This document shows positions 43,332-52,228 of a DNA stretch of 64,000 nt, piece by piece; the first letter of the stretch is position 1; the number at the start of each line of letters is the position of its first letter. The translations under genes and the position numbers were made by a program. The stretch covers positions 3,413,501 to 3,477,500 of the forward strand of contig NZ_JUHB01000001.1 in assembly GCF_000799565.1 (NCBI RefSeq), in the 5' to 3' direction. Origin of the DNA: Cellulophaga sp. Hel_I_12. GTDB taxonomy: Bacteria; Bacteroidota; Bacteroidia; Flavobacteriales; Flavobacteriaceae. The notes beneath the pieces are model-generated. The model had not been told where the DNA came from, made no database searches, and saw only the letters and a list, made by a program, of their open reading frames with translations.

Positions 43332-44075
43332 CTATAAAAGTTTCTGATTTATATCGAGCATATGATCTGCGATGTAGGTTCTTAAAAAACCTGCTGTAAA
43401 ATGCTCACTCCCTAGAAAGGTTTCATTTTTGTAAAGTTGTACAATATTTTTGCTTCTGAAAGCATCTAACATAGGTACTGAAATAGGAGCATAGCTATAA
43501 TGCCATGGTTCATATTTAAAGCCTCTTCTTTTGGGATTGTCTGTATAGACCAGATAAAAACCAAATTTTTCAGAATTTTCATCCATCCATTTTTTAAAAT
43601 TAGAGAAGGGCTGTCCCTCCCCATATTTTGAAGGCACCAATACATCGCCACTTACTTTTTGATAGCCATCAATCACATCAATATCGGTTCCCCAATGGTG
43701 TCTACTCGTGCCCGGAATCGTAGAGTACTCAATAATTTTATTGATAGCGGCTAAAGGCGCCATACCTTCGTCCGTATAGGCTATAAATTTACGTTCAAAA
43801 ATAACTTGTTGCCGGTCAAAACTACGGTAACTGGAAACAATTTTTAAATCGACACCTGCACTGTAGGCAGCCCGTTTCATTTCGATAAATGCATCGTGGG
43901 CTTCTTTGACCAGATTAATATCTTTACCATGCAAGTCTATGGCCGATTTCCCCATTAATTGGGAGAGCGAATATTCTTTTTCTTGGGCTTGTAATTGCGC
44001 TAAAGTAAGGTTTGGAAATAGTGTTAGGGCTAAGCCTGTCATTCCGGTATAGTGTAAAAATGATCTTCTTTGCAT
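43332..44075 (-). CDS. M15 family metallopeptidase (VanY-type D,D-carboxypeptidase), probable Tat substrate
   Basis: A cell-wall peptidase of about 247 residues. SRHHWGTDIDVI near residue 125 supplies the zinc His and Asp, and EPWHYSY near residue 190 the Glu and third ligand, the VanY/LAS pattern. The start is placed at ATG 44075 (MQRRSFLHYTG) because a -7 box lies at 44121-44128, upstream of which the longer frame would begin. The N-terminus has twin Arg, a hydrophobic core and LTLAQ, which suggests export by Tat; a tatA gene is in the window. It likely trims D-Ala from peptidoglycan stems. Confidence 0.88.
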   Translation of the reverse strand: MQRRSFLHYTGMTGLALTLFPNLTLAQLQAQEKEYSLSQLMGKSAIDLHGKDINLVKEAHDAFIEMKRAAYSAGVDLKIVSSYRSFDRQQVIFERKFIAYTDEGMAPLAAINKIIEYSTIPGTSRHHWGTDIDVIDGYQKVSGDVLVPSKYGEGQPFSNFKKWMDENSEKFGFYLVYTDNPKRRGFKYEPWHYSYAPISVPMLDAFRSKNIVQLYKNETFLGSEHFTAGFLRTYIADHMLDINQKLL

Positions 44076-44120
44076 TTTAATTTTTTTATGGCCTACAAAA
44101 TGGTGTTCAAGTAGGTATTT

Positions 44121-44128
44121 CAAATATA
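44121..44128 (-). promoter_or_regulatory. -7 promoter box for the M15 peptidase gene
   Basis: The minus strand reads TATATTTG, 45 bp before the chosen ATG at 44075. It supports that start over the ATG at 44135. Confidence 0.5.
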
Positions 44129-44392
44129 GTACCAATTTTTTGAAGGCTTAATTGGGTAGGGCATTGAAAGGTCAAAAATTCTAGCATTTATCCCATACTG
44201 CGATCTACTTTTTTCCAAAAGAGCCTATCCGTTTCATGAAGCACAAGTTGCGATAAGCTTGCCCGTTCTACGCCGATGGCGGCGAACACTCAAGCCTACT
44301 TTAAAAAGCACCTCATTTACGACCTAAAGTAGTAACGTTTATTTTAGGCATTATTGTCTATTTTGAGGCTAAAATTTTAAAGATAATTTCTA

Positions 44393-44512
44393 GTGCCTAG
44401 TAAAGTAGCACCTAACAAGGTAGAAATTCAAGCAGCTTTAACAAAAGAGGACCTAAAAACAACAGCATTAAAATGCGCTCATGAAGCATTAAAATTACAT
44501 ATTTTTCCTTAA
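44393..44512 (+). CDS. Possible 39-codon frame, unrecognised
   Basis: A GTG at 44393 opens a frame ending TAA at 44510. Its composition is protein-like (VEIQAALTKEDLKTTALK, then CAHEALKLH). There is no promoter, and the stop faces the end of the type IX cargo gene. The rest of the roughly 390-base gap between the M15 peptidase promoter and the cargo gene holds nothing I recognise. It is perhaps a gene remnant; low confidence. Confidence 0.2.
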   Translation: MPSKVAPNKVEIQAALTKEDLKTTALKCAHEALKLHIFP

Positions 44513-44527
44513 GTGTATGTAGCTAAA

Positions 44528-45691
44528 TTACCGCGCTAGGTAAAGAAAACCTTGAAACTCAAAGCCGAGATCAAAAAGGTTTACGACGTAAAAATAAATG
44601 CCAGCAGGTAAGCCTTTATTTCTATCAATGACTAAATTATCTACATTGGAAACTCCTGCAAATTCGTTGGTATAATTTTCTTTTTGAAAGACCAACAAGC
44701 CGTTGCGATCGTATATTTTTAAGTCATTATTAGGAGAGAGACTTAGTTCATCGATGACTAAAACATCGTTGGTGCCATCCCCATTGGGCGACATATAAAA
44801 ATTATCAATCACCATTCGGTCTTGCGGTACTAATAAACTACCAATAGTGATAGCTTCGTAGGCATCGGGTATAAAGCTGTCTGAAGAAATCATCCCATTC
44901 GAAACGTCGCCACTCACGAAGGTATTCCCTAATATTTCCCATTCTTTATTGATCTTGCCCCATCCGACCACCAATAAATTTTCAGTTTCTTCGGTCAAGG
45001 CACCAATATCACTGCGCAAATTCCAAGACAAGGTAACCGTAGTAGGCACGCTGCTTTCTAAACGCCAGAATTCTTTTTCGTTGACAGCGTCTAACTGCCT
45101 AGCCGTTTCGGTAGTATCGAAAATTTCAGAAAAAGAGAAAGGCGAATTGGGGTCTTCAAAAAAGTAAGCGCATTTTGCGGTTAAATTGATGCTGTTCGAA
45201 TTCATGATTAAGGGACGCAATTGGGCTTCATCCCCCACAGGAAATGAGTAGGTTTGTTGGTTGGTGACCAAGGCATACCCATCTACTTTAGAAAAATCGC
45301 TTTCGCCCACATAAATAGCATCATTAACAAGCGCAACATAAATGTCTTGTACTGATTTTGGCGTAATGACATCTCCGGTGATAAAATTAACGCTATTGCT
45401 TACACTGGTAGGCACATTTAATGCCACGCCATTGTTAGCACTGACTTCAAAATCATAAAATACAGGAGAAACGCTGCCCTGAATATTTAAAAAATTAGCC
45501 CCATAAAAACCCACCAAGCCCAAGTTTTGATCAAAAGGCGCCGTATTTATAAAATTGGTATGAAAACCCACATTTGCACCCGCATGGATTTGCATAGTAC
45601 CCGCATGGTGTAAGGCGCTTTGGGCATTGGCAATAAAGCCTACTAGAAAGACGAATATGTAAGTTATGTTTTTAAGTAATAATGATTTCAT
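44528..45691 (-). CDS. Type IX secretion cargo protein with type-B (CHU_C) sorting domain
   Basis: A 387-residue secreted protein. Residues 1-23 form a signal peptide ending ANAQ. The middle (about 30-290) is beta-rich with no known domain. The last 90 residues are a gliding-motility-associated C-terminal domain: MVIDNFYMSPNGDGTNDV, LKIYDRNGLLVFQ, YTNEF, and LPAGIYFYVVNL to the end. This is the type-B signal recognised by the type IX system. It follows the large repeat protein by 34 bp on the same strand and is probably co-transcribed, so the two may function together on the cell surface. Confidence 0.85.
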   Translation of the reverse strand: MKSLLLKNITYIFVFLVGFIANAQSALHHAGTMQIHAGANVGFHTNFINTAPFDQNLGLVGFYGANFLNIQGSVSPVFYDFEVSANNGVALNVPTSVSNSVNFITGDVITPKSVQDIYVALVNDAIYVGESDFSKVDGYALVTNQQTYSFPVGDEAQLRPLIMNSNSINLTAKCAYFFEDPNSPFSFSEIFDTTETARQLDAVNEKEFWRLESSVPTTVTLSWNLRSDIGALTEETENLLVVGWGKINKEWEILGNTFVSGDVSNGMISSDSFIPDAYEAITIGSLLVPQDRMVIDNFYMSPNGDGTNDVLVIDELSLSPNNDLKIYDRNGLLVFQKENYTNEFAGVSNVDNLVIDRNKGLPAGIYFYVVNLFDLGFEFQGFLYLAR

Positions 45692-45725
45692 GAAATAGTT
45701 TGATTAATTTAAAAACATATTATTC

Positions 45726-48700
45726 TTAATAATAATAGTCAAATTGAACTCTATCACTAGTATTTAAGTTCGGTCCATTATAGGTTATTGTCGTACCGCT
45801 TAAACTATAGTCCGTATTGCTTACTCTTAAGCCATTAACATACATTTTTACTTTGCTATTAGCAGAAGGCGTCTGGTTTAAAGTAAAAATGGTTTGATTA
45901 AGCGTAGATAAAAATTCATCAGCTACTTCAATAATTACTACAGGACTAGCCCAAACTGTATTACCAGCAACCGTTGTTAAAACTTGACCATTTGTTGCAC
46001 TTGGAGTTACCGAAAAAGTGGTACCTGTTAAGGTTAGTCCAGTTCCAGCAGAATATGTTGTATTTGCATCAGTAGGAAGAGAAATCCATGTAGCATTTCC
46101 TGCTCCATCAGTTGTTAAAACTTGTCCATTACTTCCATTTATATTAGTAATTGTATTAGCACCAATAGTAGCAGTTCCTGTAGTAGATAAAGTTCCTGTA
46201 ATAGTATTATTTCCCGAGGATATAGTGTTCGTAGTAGAAACAGGTAGATTGCCAAAATTGGGATTTATTTTTGTGCCCAATATAGCTGCACTTGAGCTAA
46301 CGTCTGCATCTACAATAGTTCCATTAGCTATTTTATTCGTTGTAATATCGCCATCAGCAATTGAGAAAACTGTCCCTACTAATGTCATAGCATCTCCTGG
46401 AGCATAAGTGGTATCATCATCACCATCAGCTAAACCGACAGGTACCCCAGTAATATTTGAAAATATAGGAGCAATAGTAGTGTTGTCTACAGCGAAAGTA
46501 GTTCCAGTAAGAGAAAGGCCTGTACCAGGAGCATAAGTGGTATCATCATCACCATCAGCTAAACCGGCAGGTACCCCAGTAATATTTGAAAAGACCGGAG
46601 CAATAGTTGTGTTGTCTACGGCAAAAGTAGTTCCAGTAAGAGAAAGGCCTGTACCAGGAGTATAAGTGGTATCATCATCACCATCAGCTAAACCGGCAGG
46701 TACCCCAGTAATATTTGAAAATATAGGAGTAATAGTAGTGTTGTCTACAGCGAAAGTAGTTCCAGTAAGAGAAAGGCCTGTTCCTGGAGAATAAGTGGTA
46801 TCATCATCGCCATCAGCTAAACCACTAGGAATACTAGTTATGTTCGAAAATACGGGTGCAATGGTAGTGTTGTCTACAGCGAAAGTAGTTCCAGTAAGAG
46901 AAAGGCCTGTTCCAGGAGCATAAGTGGTATCATCATCACCATCAGCTAAATCGGCAGGTACCCCAGTAATATTTGAAAAGATAGGAGCGACAGTGGCGTC
47001 ATTAACTGATAAAACTCCAGTTATAATATCTCTTGATAAACCTGTTCCTGCTAAAGTAGCATCAATTTTTAAAGGAGAAACCGCATCGTCAGCTATTTTT
47101 AGATTTGTAATTGCATCATCCGCTATTGCGAGTGTAACGTCATTAAAAGCGGCATCGGTACCACCAGTTATTGTTATGTCAGTTGAGTTGATATCGCCAT
47201 CACCAGTAACTGTTGCTGGATTAACAGAAAGAATTCCAGTAGTACCATCTCTTGATAAACCTGTTCCTGCTAAAGTAGCATCGATTTTTAAGGGAGAAAC
47301 AGCATTATTTGCAATTTGAGCAGAGGTTATTCCGTCGGGCACTACTTGCAAACCATTAGTCAAATTTATCTCGATAGTTGAATTATCCACTAAAACATCT
47401 AAAGCACCAGTTGTTCCATCTTTTTCAAGACCTTCGCCAGCAACGTTAGCATTTACCTTTGCAGCAGTTACGGCAACATTACTTATTTCTAATGAAACAT
47501 CACCTAATAAAGCATTGGTATCACCAGTAACATCTAAATCTGTTGAAGTAATATTGCCATCACCACTCACTCCTGCTCCGTTGACTGATAAGATACCTGT
47601 TATAGCATTTCTAGATAAGCCCGTTCCAGCTAATGTAGCATCAATTTTTAAAGGAGAAATCGCATCATCAGCTATTTTTAGATTTGTAATTGCATCATCT
47701 GCTATTGCGAGTGTAACGTCATTAAAAGCAGCATCAGTACCACCAGTTACTGTTATGTCAGTTGAGGTAATATCACCATCACCAGTAACTGTTGCGGGAT
47801 TAATAGATAAAATTCCAGTTATTACATCTCTTAATAATCCTGTTCCCGCCAAAGTGGCATCAATTTTTAAAGGAGTAACCGCATCGTCACTAATTTTATT
47901 TGTTGTAACCGCATCATCTGCAAGGTCAGCTTCTACTATCGTGGCATCTAAAATATTTTCGGTTTGCACTGCATCATTGGCTAATTTGCTGTTGTCCACT
48001 GCAGCTGCATCAATCTTAGCCGTAGTCACCCCAGCATCTTTTATTTGTAAGCCTGTGGTACTATCTGGATTTACTTCAAGGCTAACATCATCTACCTTAA
48101 CCTCCAAATTCATGGCGACCAAGGCAGCATCAGCGGCAACACCTGTAATAGAACCATTGGTTGAGCTTACATCTTCTCCAAGGCTTACAGCAATTTGCGC
48201 TGCATCTTGCCATTCAGGATCGCCTGCGATATTTGTTCCTAAAATTTTATTTTCATCTCCTAAGGCAGTGCCTATTTTAGTAATGGTCACGGCATCATCT
48301 GCTAATTTGCTGTTGTCCACTGCAGCTGCATCAATCTTATCCGTAGTCACCCCAGCATCTTTTATTTGTAGGCCTGTGGTAGTATCTGGATTTACTTCAA
48401 GGCTAACATCATCTACCTTAACCTCCAAATTCATGGCGACCAAGGCAGCATCAGTGGCAACGCCCGTAATAGAACCATTGGTTGAGCTTACATCTTCTCC
48501 AAGGCTCAAAGCAATTTGTGCTGCATCTTGCCATTCAGGATCGCCTGCAGTATCGGTTCCTAAAATTTTATTTTCATCACCTACGGCAGTGCCGATTTTT
48601 GTAAGGGTCACCGCATCATCGGCTAATTTGCTGTTGTCCACTGCAGCTGCATCAATCTTATCTGTAGTCACCCCAGCATCTTTTATTTGTAGGCCTGTGG

Positions 48701-49694
48701 TAGTATCTGGATTTACTTCAAGGCTAACATCATCTACCTTAACCTCCAAATTCATGGCGACCAAGGCAGCATCAGTGGCAACGCCCGTAATAGAACCATT
48801 GGTTGAGGTAACATCTTCTCCAAGGCTGCTGGCAATTTGTGCTGCATCTTGCCATTCAGGATTCCCTGCGATATCGGTTCCTAAAATTTTATTTTCATCG
48901 CCTGCATTTGTACCTAATTGAGCTATTGTAATTCCATCCTCCTTAACCTGAAGTCCGTTTATTGGGTCCACTTCAAAGGTAGCATCATTTATATTTACTC
49001 TAATATTCGTATTAAGTAAAGTGGCTCCAACACCATTCGTAACTAGTATGGAGCCGTCACCGGCTGTTAAATTATCTCCTGAAATACTATTGGCATTTAA
49101 ATTAGACCATAATGCAGCCGTACCTGTTACATTGGTTTGTAATACTTGATTGGGTAAGCCTGGAGCTAATTTTCCGGCTTGAATGGTTCTATTTAGAATT
49201 TTACTATTATCTACTGAATTTGTAGCCAGTTTATTTAACGTAACGGCACCATCTGTAATTTTAGGGCTTATAATAGAGCCATCTTGTATGTTACTGGCAT
49301 TTAAAATACCCACCTCAAAATTAAAATTGGTAGGCGTGGTTTGCGTAATGGTAATTGTTTCAAAATTTCCAGGGTTTTCAAGAGATTCACTCGAAAAGGT
49401 AATGCTGTTCCCAAAAGCCTCACAAATATTAATCCATACCAAACCATCAAAATAATGCAAACATTGGGCTTCTGTATTATAAATTATAGCCCCTTCTAGT
49501 GGCACTATGCTGTTCATTTGAACCGTGTTCATTCTAGGAATAACAAAAGCTTTATCACTACTTTCTAGTTCTAAAAGTGATGCCGCGTTGATGGTCTGTG
49601 GATTATTCCCGATTTTAACTTGGGCATGTAAAGACGAAAAACTCGCGCTTAAACATAAAACAAGGCCTAATACTTTTAAATAATGTGTTTTCAT
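45726..49694 (-). CDS. 1322-residue secreted repeat protein, tail-fibre-like
   Basis: A signal peptide (residues 1-25, ending LHAQ) precedes an N-terminal block I associate with Bacteroidota surface proteins (VKIGNN, NAASLLELESSDKAFVIPRM, then YFDGLVWINIC). Residues 140-600 are Asp/Thr-rich repeats of the 'DDAVTLTKI/DNSKL' kind, including three 107-residue tandem copies (261-581). Residues 600-900 hold more diverged copies with SPLKIDATLAGTGL. Residues 904-1101 are four and a half copies of a 43-residue unit with LADGDDDTTY. The C-terminus ends VQFDYYY, with neither a type-A nor a type-B sorting domain. The repeats recall trimeric fibre proteins. Function is unknown. Confidence 0.8.
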   Translation of the reverse strand: MKTHYLKVLGLVLCLSASFSSLHAQVKIGNNPQTINAASLLELESSDKAFVIPRMNTVQMNSIVPLEGAIIYNTEAQCLHYFDGLVWINICEAFGNSITFSSESLENPGNFETITITQTTPTNFNFEVGILNASNIQDGSIISPKITDGAVTLNKLATNSVDNSKILNRTIQAGKLAPGLPNQVLQTNVTGTAALWSNLNANSISGDNLTAGDGSILVTNGVGATLLNTNIRVNINDATFEVDPINGLQVKEDGITIAQLGTNAGDENKILGTDIAGNPEWQDAAQIASSLGEDVTSTNGSITGVATDAALVAMNLEVKVDDVSLEVNPDTTTGLQIKDAGVTTDKIDAAAVDNSKLADDAVTLTKIGTAVGDENKILGTDTAGDPEWQDAAQIALSLGEDVSSTNGSITGVATDAALVAMNLEVKVDDVSLEVNPDTTTGLQIKDAGVTTDKIDAAAVDNSKLADDAVTITKIGTALGDENKILGTNIAGDPEWQDAAQIAVSLGEDVSSTNGSITGVAADAALVAMNLEVKVDDVSLEVNPDSTTGLQIKDAGVTTAKIDAAAVDNSKLANDAVQTENILDATIVEADLADDAVTTNKISDDAVTPLKIDATLAGTGLLRDVITGILSINPATVTGDGDITSTDITVTGGTDAAFNDVTLAIADDAITNLKIADDAISPLKIDATLAGTGLSRNAITGILSVNGAGVSGDGNITSTDLDVTGDTNALLGDVSLEISNVAVTAAKVNANVAGEGLEKDGTTGALDVLVDNSTIEINLTNGLQVVPDGITSAQIANNAVSPLKIDATLAGTGLSRDGTTGILSVNPATVTGDGDINSTDITITGGTDAAFNDVTLAIADDAITNLKIADDAVSPLKIDATLAGTGLSRDIITGVLSVNDATVAPIFSNITGVPADLADGDDDTTYAPGTGLSLTGTTFAVDNTTIAPVFSNITSIPSGLADGDDDTTYSPGTGLSLTGTTFAVDNTTITPIFSNITGVPAGLADGDDDTTYTPGTGLSLTGTTFAVDNTTIAPVFSNITGVPAGLADGDDDTTYAPGTGLSLTGTTFAVDNTTIAPIFSNITGVPVGLADGDDDTTYAPGDAMTLVGTVFSIADGDITTNKIANGTIVDADVSSSAAILGTKINPNFGNLPVSTTNTISSGNNTITGTLSTTGTATIGANTITNINGSNGQVLTTDGAGNATWISLPTDANTTYSAGTGLTLTGTTFSVTPSATNGQVLTTVAGNTVWASPVVIIEVADEFLSTLNQTIFTLNQTPSANSKVKMYVNGLRVSNTDYSLSGTTITYNGPNLNTSDRVQFDYYY
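46393..46985 (-). repeat. Tandem repeat B, 129-bp unit, about 4.6 copies
   Basis: Inside the large repeat gene, units of exactly 129 bp (43 codons) start at 46985, 46856, 46727, 46598 and 46469 reading on the minus strand. The last is truncated. Most codons are identical between copies, for example at LADGDDDTTY and SLTGTTFAVDNT. The phase is preserved, so unit loss or gain would keep the frame. Confidence 0.9.
47952..48914 (-). repeat. Tandem repeat A, 321-bp unit, three copies
   Basis: Three directly adjacent units of exactly 321 bp (107 codons) are nearly identical at DNA level. A shared anchor sequence recurs at 48201, 48522 and 48843, spaced 321 each time. The units encode GDENKILG, NPEWQDAAQ or DPEWQDAAQ, STNGSITGVA, LEVKVDDVSLEVNPD and a Lys/Asp-rich tail. 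The low divergence points to recent duplication or gene conversion. Confidence 0.92.
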
Positions 49695-49853
49695 GGGGTA
49701 TGTTTATCGTAAAATAGGTTCCCTAAATAGGAAGTAAAACTACAACGAAACTTTTATATCTCCTTTTTTATAAGTTGAAATGCACTGGGCTTAGTTCAAC
49801 GGATACTATTTAAGGTTCAAATACAAATAAAACAAATCTAGATACTGGAGCAC

Positions 49854-50549
49854 CTAGCTGAAGTGTAGGTTTTTTCCTTCGAAAGGCTTTTTGTTAGGGA
49901 GAAAAATACGTGCCTTAAAGGGACCTTTTAATTCAATTTTTTCACCTTCAACAGCAACATAACTACCTTCGCGTAACCCAACTACAGGAACAGTATTGAA
50001 ACAATGAAACTCTTTAATTCTTGTTTCCCTTGTTTCTCCATTATGTAGGCTTTTGGGGTCTGGATCTAAATAATGTGCATTGATATTAAAATTTACAAGG
50101 CCCAGTGTTTCAAAACTAGGTGGATATACAATGGGCATATCATTGGTGTTTTTCATAGTAACACCCGCAATATTACTACCCGCACTAGTGCCCAAATAGG
50201 GTGTGCCATGCTCAATTTTTTCTTTCAAAACGGCCATTATTTGCTTTTCATAGAGCTGTTGCACTAATAAAAAAGTATTGCCTCCACCTGTAAAAATGGC
50301 TTCAGCGCTTTGCAAAGCAGTTATGGGGTTCCTAAAGCTATGTACGCCCACCACTTTTTTATCTATCGCAGCAAAGGCCTTAGCCACAATTTGAGTATAG
50401 GCATCATGAGAAATGCCACCTGGCCTAGCGTAGGGGATGAAGGTAATTGTTTTTTTACCTTTAAAAAAAATCTCGAGTTCCGGTAACAAATACGCCAAAT
50501 AGGCTTGTCCAAATAGTGTTGAGGTACTCGCTAGAAGTATTTTTTTCAT
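49854..50549 (-). CDS. pepE: Dipeptidase E (peptidase S51)
   Basis: This cytoplasmic serine dipeptidase cleaves dipeptides with N-terminal Asp. At 231 residues it has the class-I glutamine-amidotransferase-like fold with the nucleophile in GTSAGSN (S122). FIPYARP lies near residue 37, FTGGGNTF near residue 86, and FNINAHYLDPDP near residue 153 supplies the catalytic His. No signal peptide is present. It is transcribed away from the three-paralog cluster that follows. Confidence 0.93.
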   Translation of the reverse strand: MKKILLASTSTLFGQAYLAYLLPELEIFFKGKKTITFIPYARPGGISHDAYTQIVAKAFAAIDKKVVGVHSFRNPITALQSAEAIFTGGGNTFLLVQQLYEKQIMAVLKEKIEHGTPYLGTSAGSNIAGVTMKNTNDMPIVYPPSFETLGLVNFNINAHYLDPDPKSLHNGETRETRIKEFHCFNTVPVVGLREGSYVAVEGEKIELKGPFKARIFLPNKKPFEGKNLHFS

Positions 50550-50698
50550 AACTTCAGATCTTTAATCACGTACAAATTAACAAAAGTTTAATGTAGGTTT
50601 CCTTTTTTTTGAAGTTAACTTGCGCTTACTTTATATAAAACTTAACAAATTCTAAAGTACAACCATTGACTAACAGGGTTTACACGATCAATTTAATT

Positions 50699-51451
50699 AT
50701 GAAAAAATACCAAATCGCTTTATTTTTACTTCTATTTGTTTCACTTGGGTATAGCCAAGACACTGATCGCACCCTTTTAAGAGGTAAAGTGATGTATCGT
50801 AGCAGTAATGTGCAAAATGAAAATGTGATCAATGTAACTACTGAAATGGGCGTGATTACTAATGCGAATGGGGAGTTTGCTATCAATGTAAAAGTAGGCG
50901 ATGAACTTGTCTTTACGGCCTTGAATTATGAAATAAAAAGAGTAGTAATTACACCAGAAATATTAGAAAATAATCGTTTAGTGGTTGAAGTCACTGAAAA
51001 AGTAACCCAGCTCGATGAAATAGTGGTCGGTCCAGAAAATAAAGAAGCTTTTATCAAATTAAAAAATGAAGAATTTAAACAGTTTGATTACGGTATTGAC
51101 GAAACGACTAGGGTAGAAAATATTGCCTTATCACAAACCGAAAGGGGCATGCAGAACGGACTTAATTTTGTCAATATTTTTAAAGCTATTAAAAAAGGAC
51201 TTAAAAACGAAGATGGGGAAAGCGTTGAAACGCCTAAATTAAAATTAAGTGAAGTATTACGACAGGTGTATGATGATGAGTTTTTTGTCAAAGATTTGCA
51301 GTTGCCTCAAGATAAAATTAACGAATTTTTATTCTATTGCGACAACAATATGTCTGAACAATCGCTACTTAAAAAAACAAACGAGTTTCAATTGATTGAT
51401 TTTTTAGTGGACCAAAGCAAGGAGTTCAAAAAAACACTGAATGAAAAATAA
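50699..51451 (+). CDS. Secreted carboxypeptidase-like regulatory domain protein, paralog 1
   Basis: The first of three related genes. A signal peptide (MKKYQIALFLLLF to GYSQ) is followed by a carboxypeptidase regulatory-like beta domain (about residues 27-105: LRGKV, GVITNANGEF, ELVFTALNYE). LDEIVV follows, the motif that ends this domain in TonB-dependent receptors. Instead of a receptor barrel a charged helical C-terminal domain follows, with VKDLQLPQDKINEFLFYC near residue 215. The ATG at 50699 is chosen because it starts the signal peptide. The stop overlaps the next gene by 11 bp. Confidence 0.85.
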   Translation: MKKYQIALFLLLFVSLGYSQDTDRTLLRGKVMYRSSNVQNENVINVTTEMGVITNANGEFAINVKVGDELVFTALNYEIKRVVITPEILENNRLVVEVTEKVTQLDEIVVGPENKEAFIKLKNEEFKQFDYGIDETTRVENIALSQTERGMQNGLNFVNIFKAIKKGLKNEDGESVETPKLKLSEVLRQVYDDEFFVKDLQLPQDKINEFLFYCDNNMSEQSLLKKTNEFQLIDFLVDQSKEFKKTLNEK

Positions 51452-52223
51452 TGGCGCTTTTTATGCACTTATTTTTCTATTTTGCTACAGTACATTAAGT
51501 TTTGGGCAAGACTTTTCGTATCATTCACTACAAGGCCGAGTACTTAGTGCTGATGATGACGTTTCTGCCACCCATGTTTTAAATATTTCTGCGAGTAAAG
51601 CAGCCATTACCGATGCAGAAGGTTTTTTCACGATCACGGCAAAACTATATGATACACTTATTTTTTCGGCGATACAATTCAAAACAAAACAGTTGGTTGT
51701 TTCACAAGATATGTTATCGAGTAAAAGCATTTTTGTGACTTTAGAAGCCTCCTTGACAGAATTAGACGAGGTTATTGTAATGCCCTACAATTTAACGGGT
51801 GAGCTTAAAAGAGATATGAATGCCATGCAAGTAGGTCCAGTTGTGACGGCTTCTACCTTAGGGCTGCCTAACTCGAATGTAAAAGTAATGCCACAATCAG
51901 ATCGTCAGTTGTATTCTGCGCAAAATGGAGGTTCTATACTAAAAGTATTGAATGCAATCACCGGAGAAACAAAGCGACTTAAAGAATTTGCAGCAGAACA
52001 GCGTAAATACAGACGAACAGAATTAATACGTGACGCCTATCACGACACCCTCTTTGTAAAACAGCTTAAAATTCCGGAAGAAAAGATTGATGATTTTATG
52101 TATTTCTGTGAAGTAGACGCCGATTTTGCACGTACAAATGTGAATGATAAACTTAGATTATGGGAAATTATGTTGGTCAAGAGTGCTGCTTATCGTAAAA
52201 ATAACGCCTTAGATACGCCTTAA
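51441..52223 (+). CDS. Secreted carboxypeptidase-like regulatory domain protein, paralog 2
   Basis: This 260-residue paralog of its neighbours has a signal peptide ending LSFGQ. The carboxypeptidase regulatory-like domain follows (LQGRVLSADDD, AITDAEGFF, TLIFSAIQFK), then LDEVIVMPYNLTGEL near residue 108 and a variable linker. The shared C-terminal domain reads FVKQLKIPEEKIDDFMYFCE near residue 205, then WEIMLVKSAAYRK. It lacks a TonB receptor barrel and any catalytic motif I can see. It begins inside paralog 1 and ends 5 bp before paralog 3, so the three are one transcript. Confidence 0.85.
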   Translation: MKNNGAFYALIFLFCYSTLSFGQDFSYHSLQGRVLSADDDVSATHVLNISASKAAITDAEGFFTITAKLYDTLIFSAIQFKTKQLVVSQDMLSSKSIFVTLEASLTELDEVIVMPYNLTGELKRDMNAMQVGPVVTASTLGLPNSNVKVMPQSDRQLYSAQNGGSILKVLNAITGETKRLKEFAAEQRKYRRTELIRDAYHDTLFVKQLKIPEEKIDDFMYFCEVDADFARTNVNDKLRLWEIMLVKSAAYRKNNALDTP

Positions 52224-52228
52224 GATCT

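Noticed and set aside
47515..48921. A 468-codon frame on the plus strand inside the repeat gene, with similar ones at 46018-46407 and 46924-47319
   Set aside because: They are antisense to the repeats. Biased codon use of the repeats keeps the opposite strand free of stops. The minus-strand frame has a signal peptide and coherent repeats; the antisense ones do not.
45726..49694. Prophage tail-fibre gene within a prophage
   Set aside because: The fibre-like repeats suggested a phage, but there is no capsid, terminase, lysis or integrase gene, and the protein has a signal peptide beside a type IX cargo gene.
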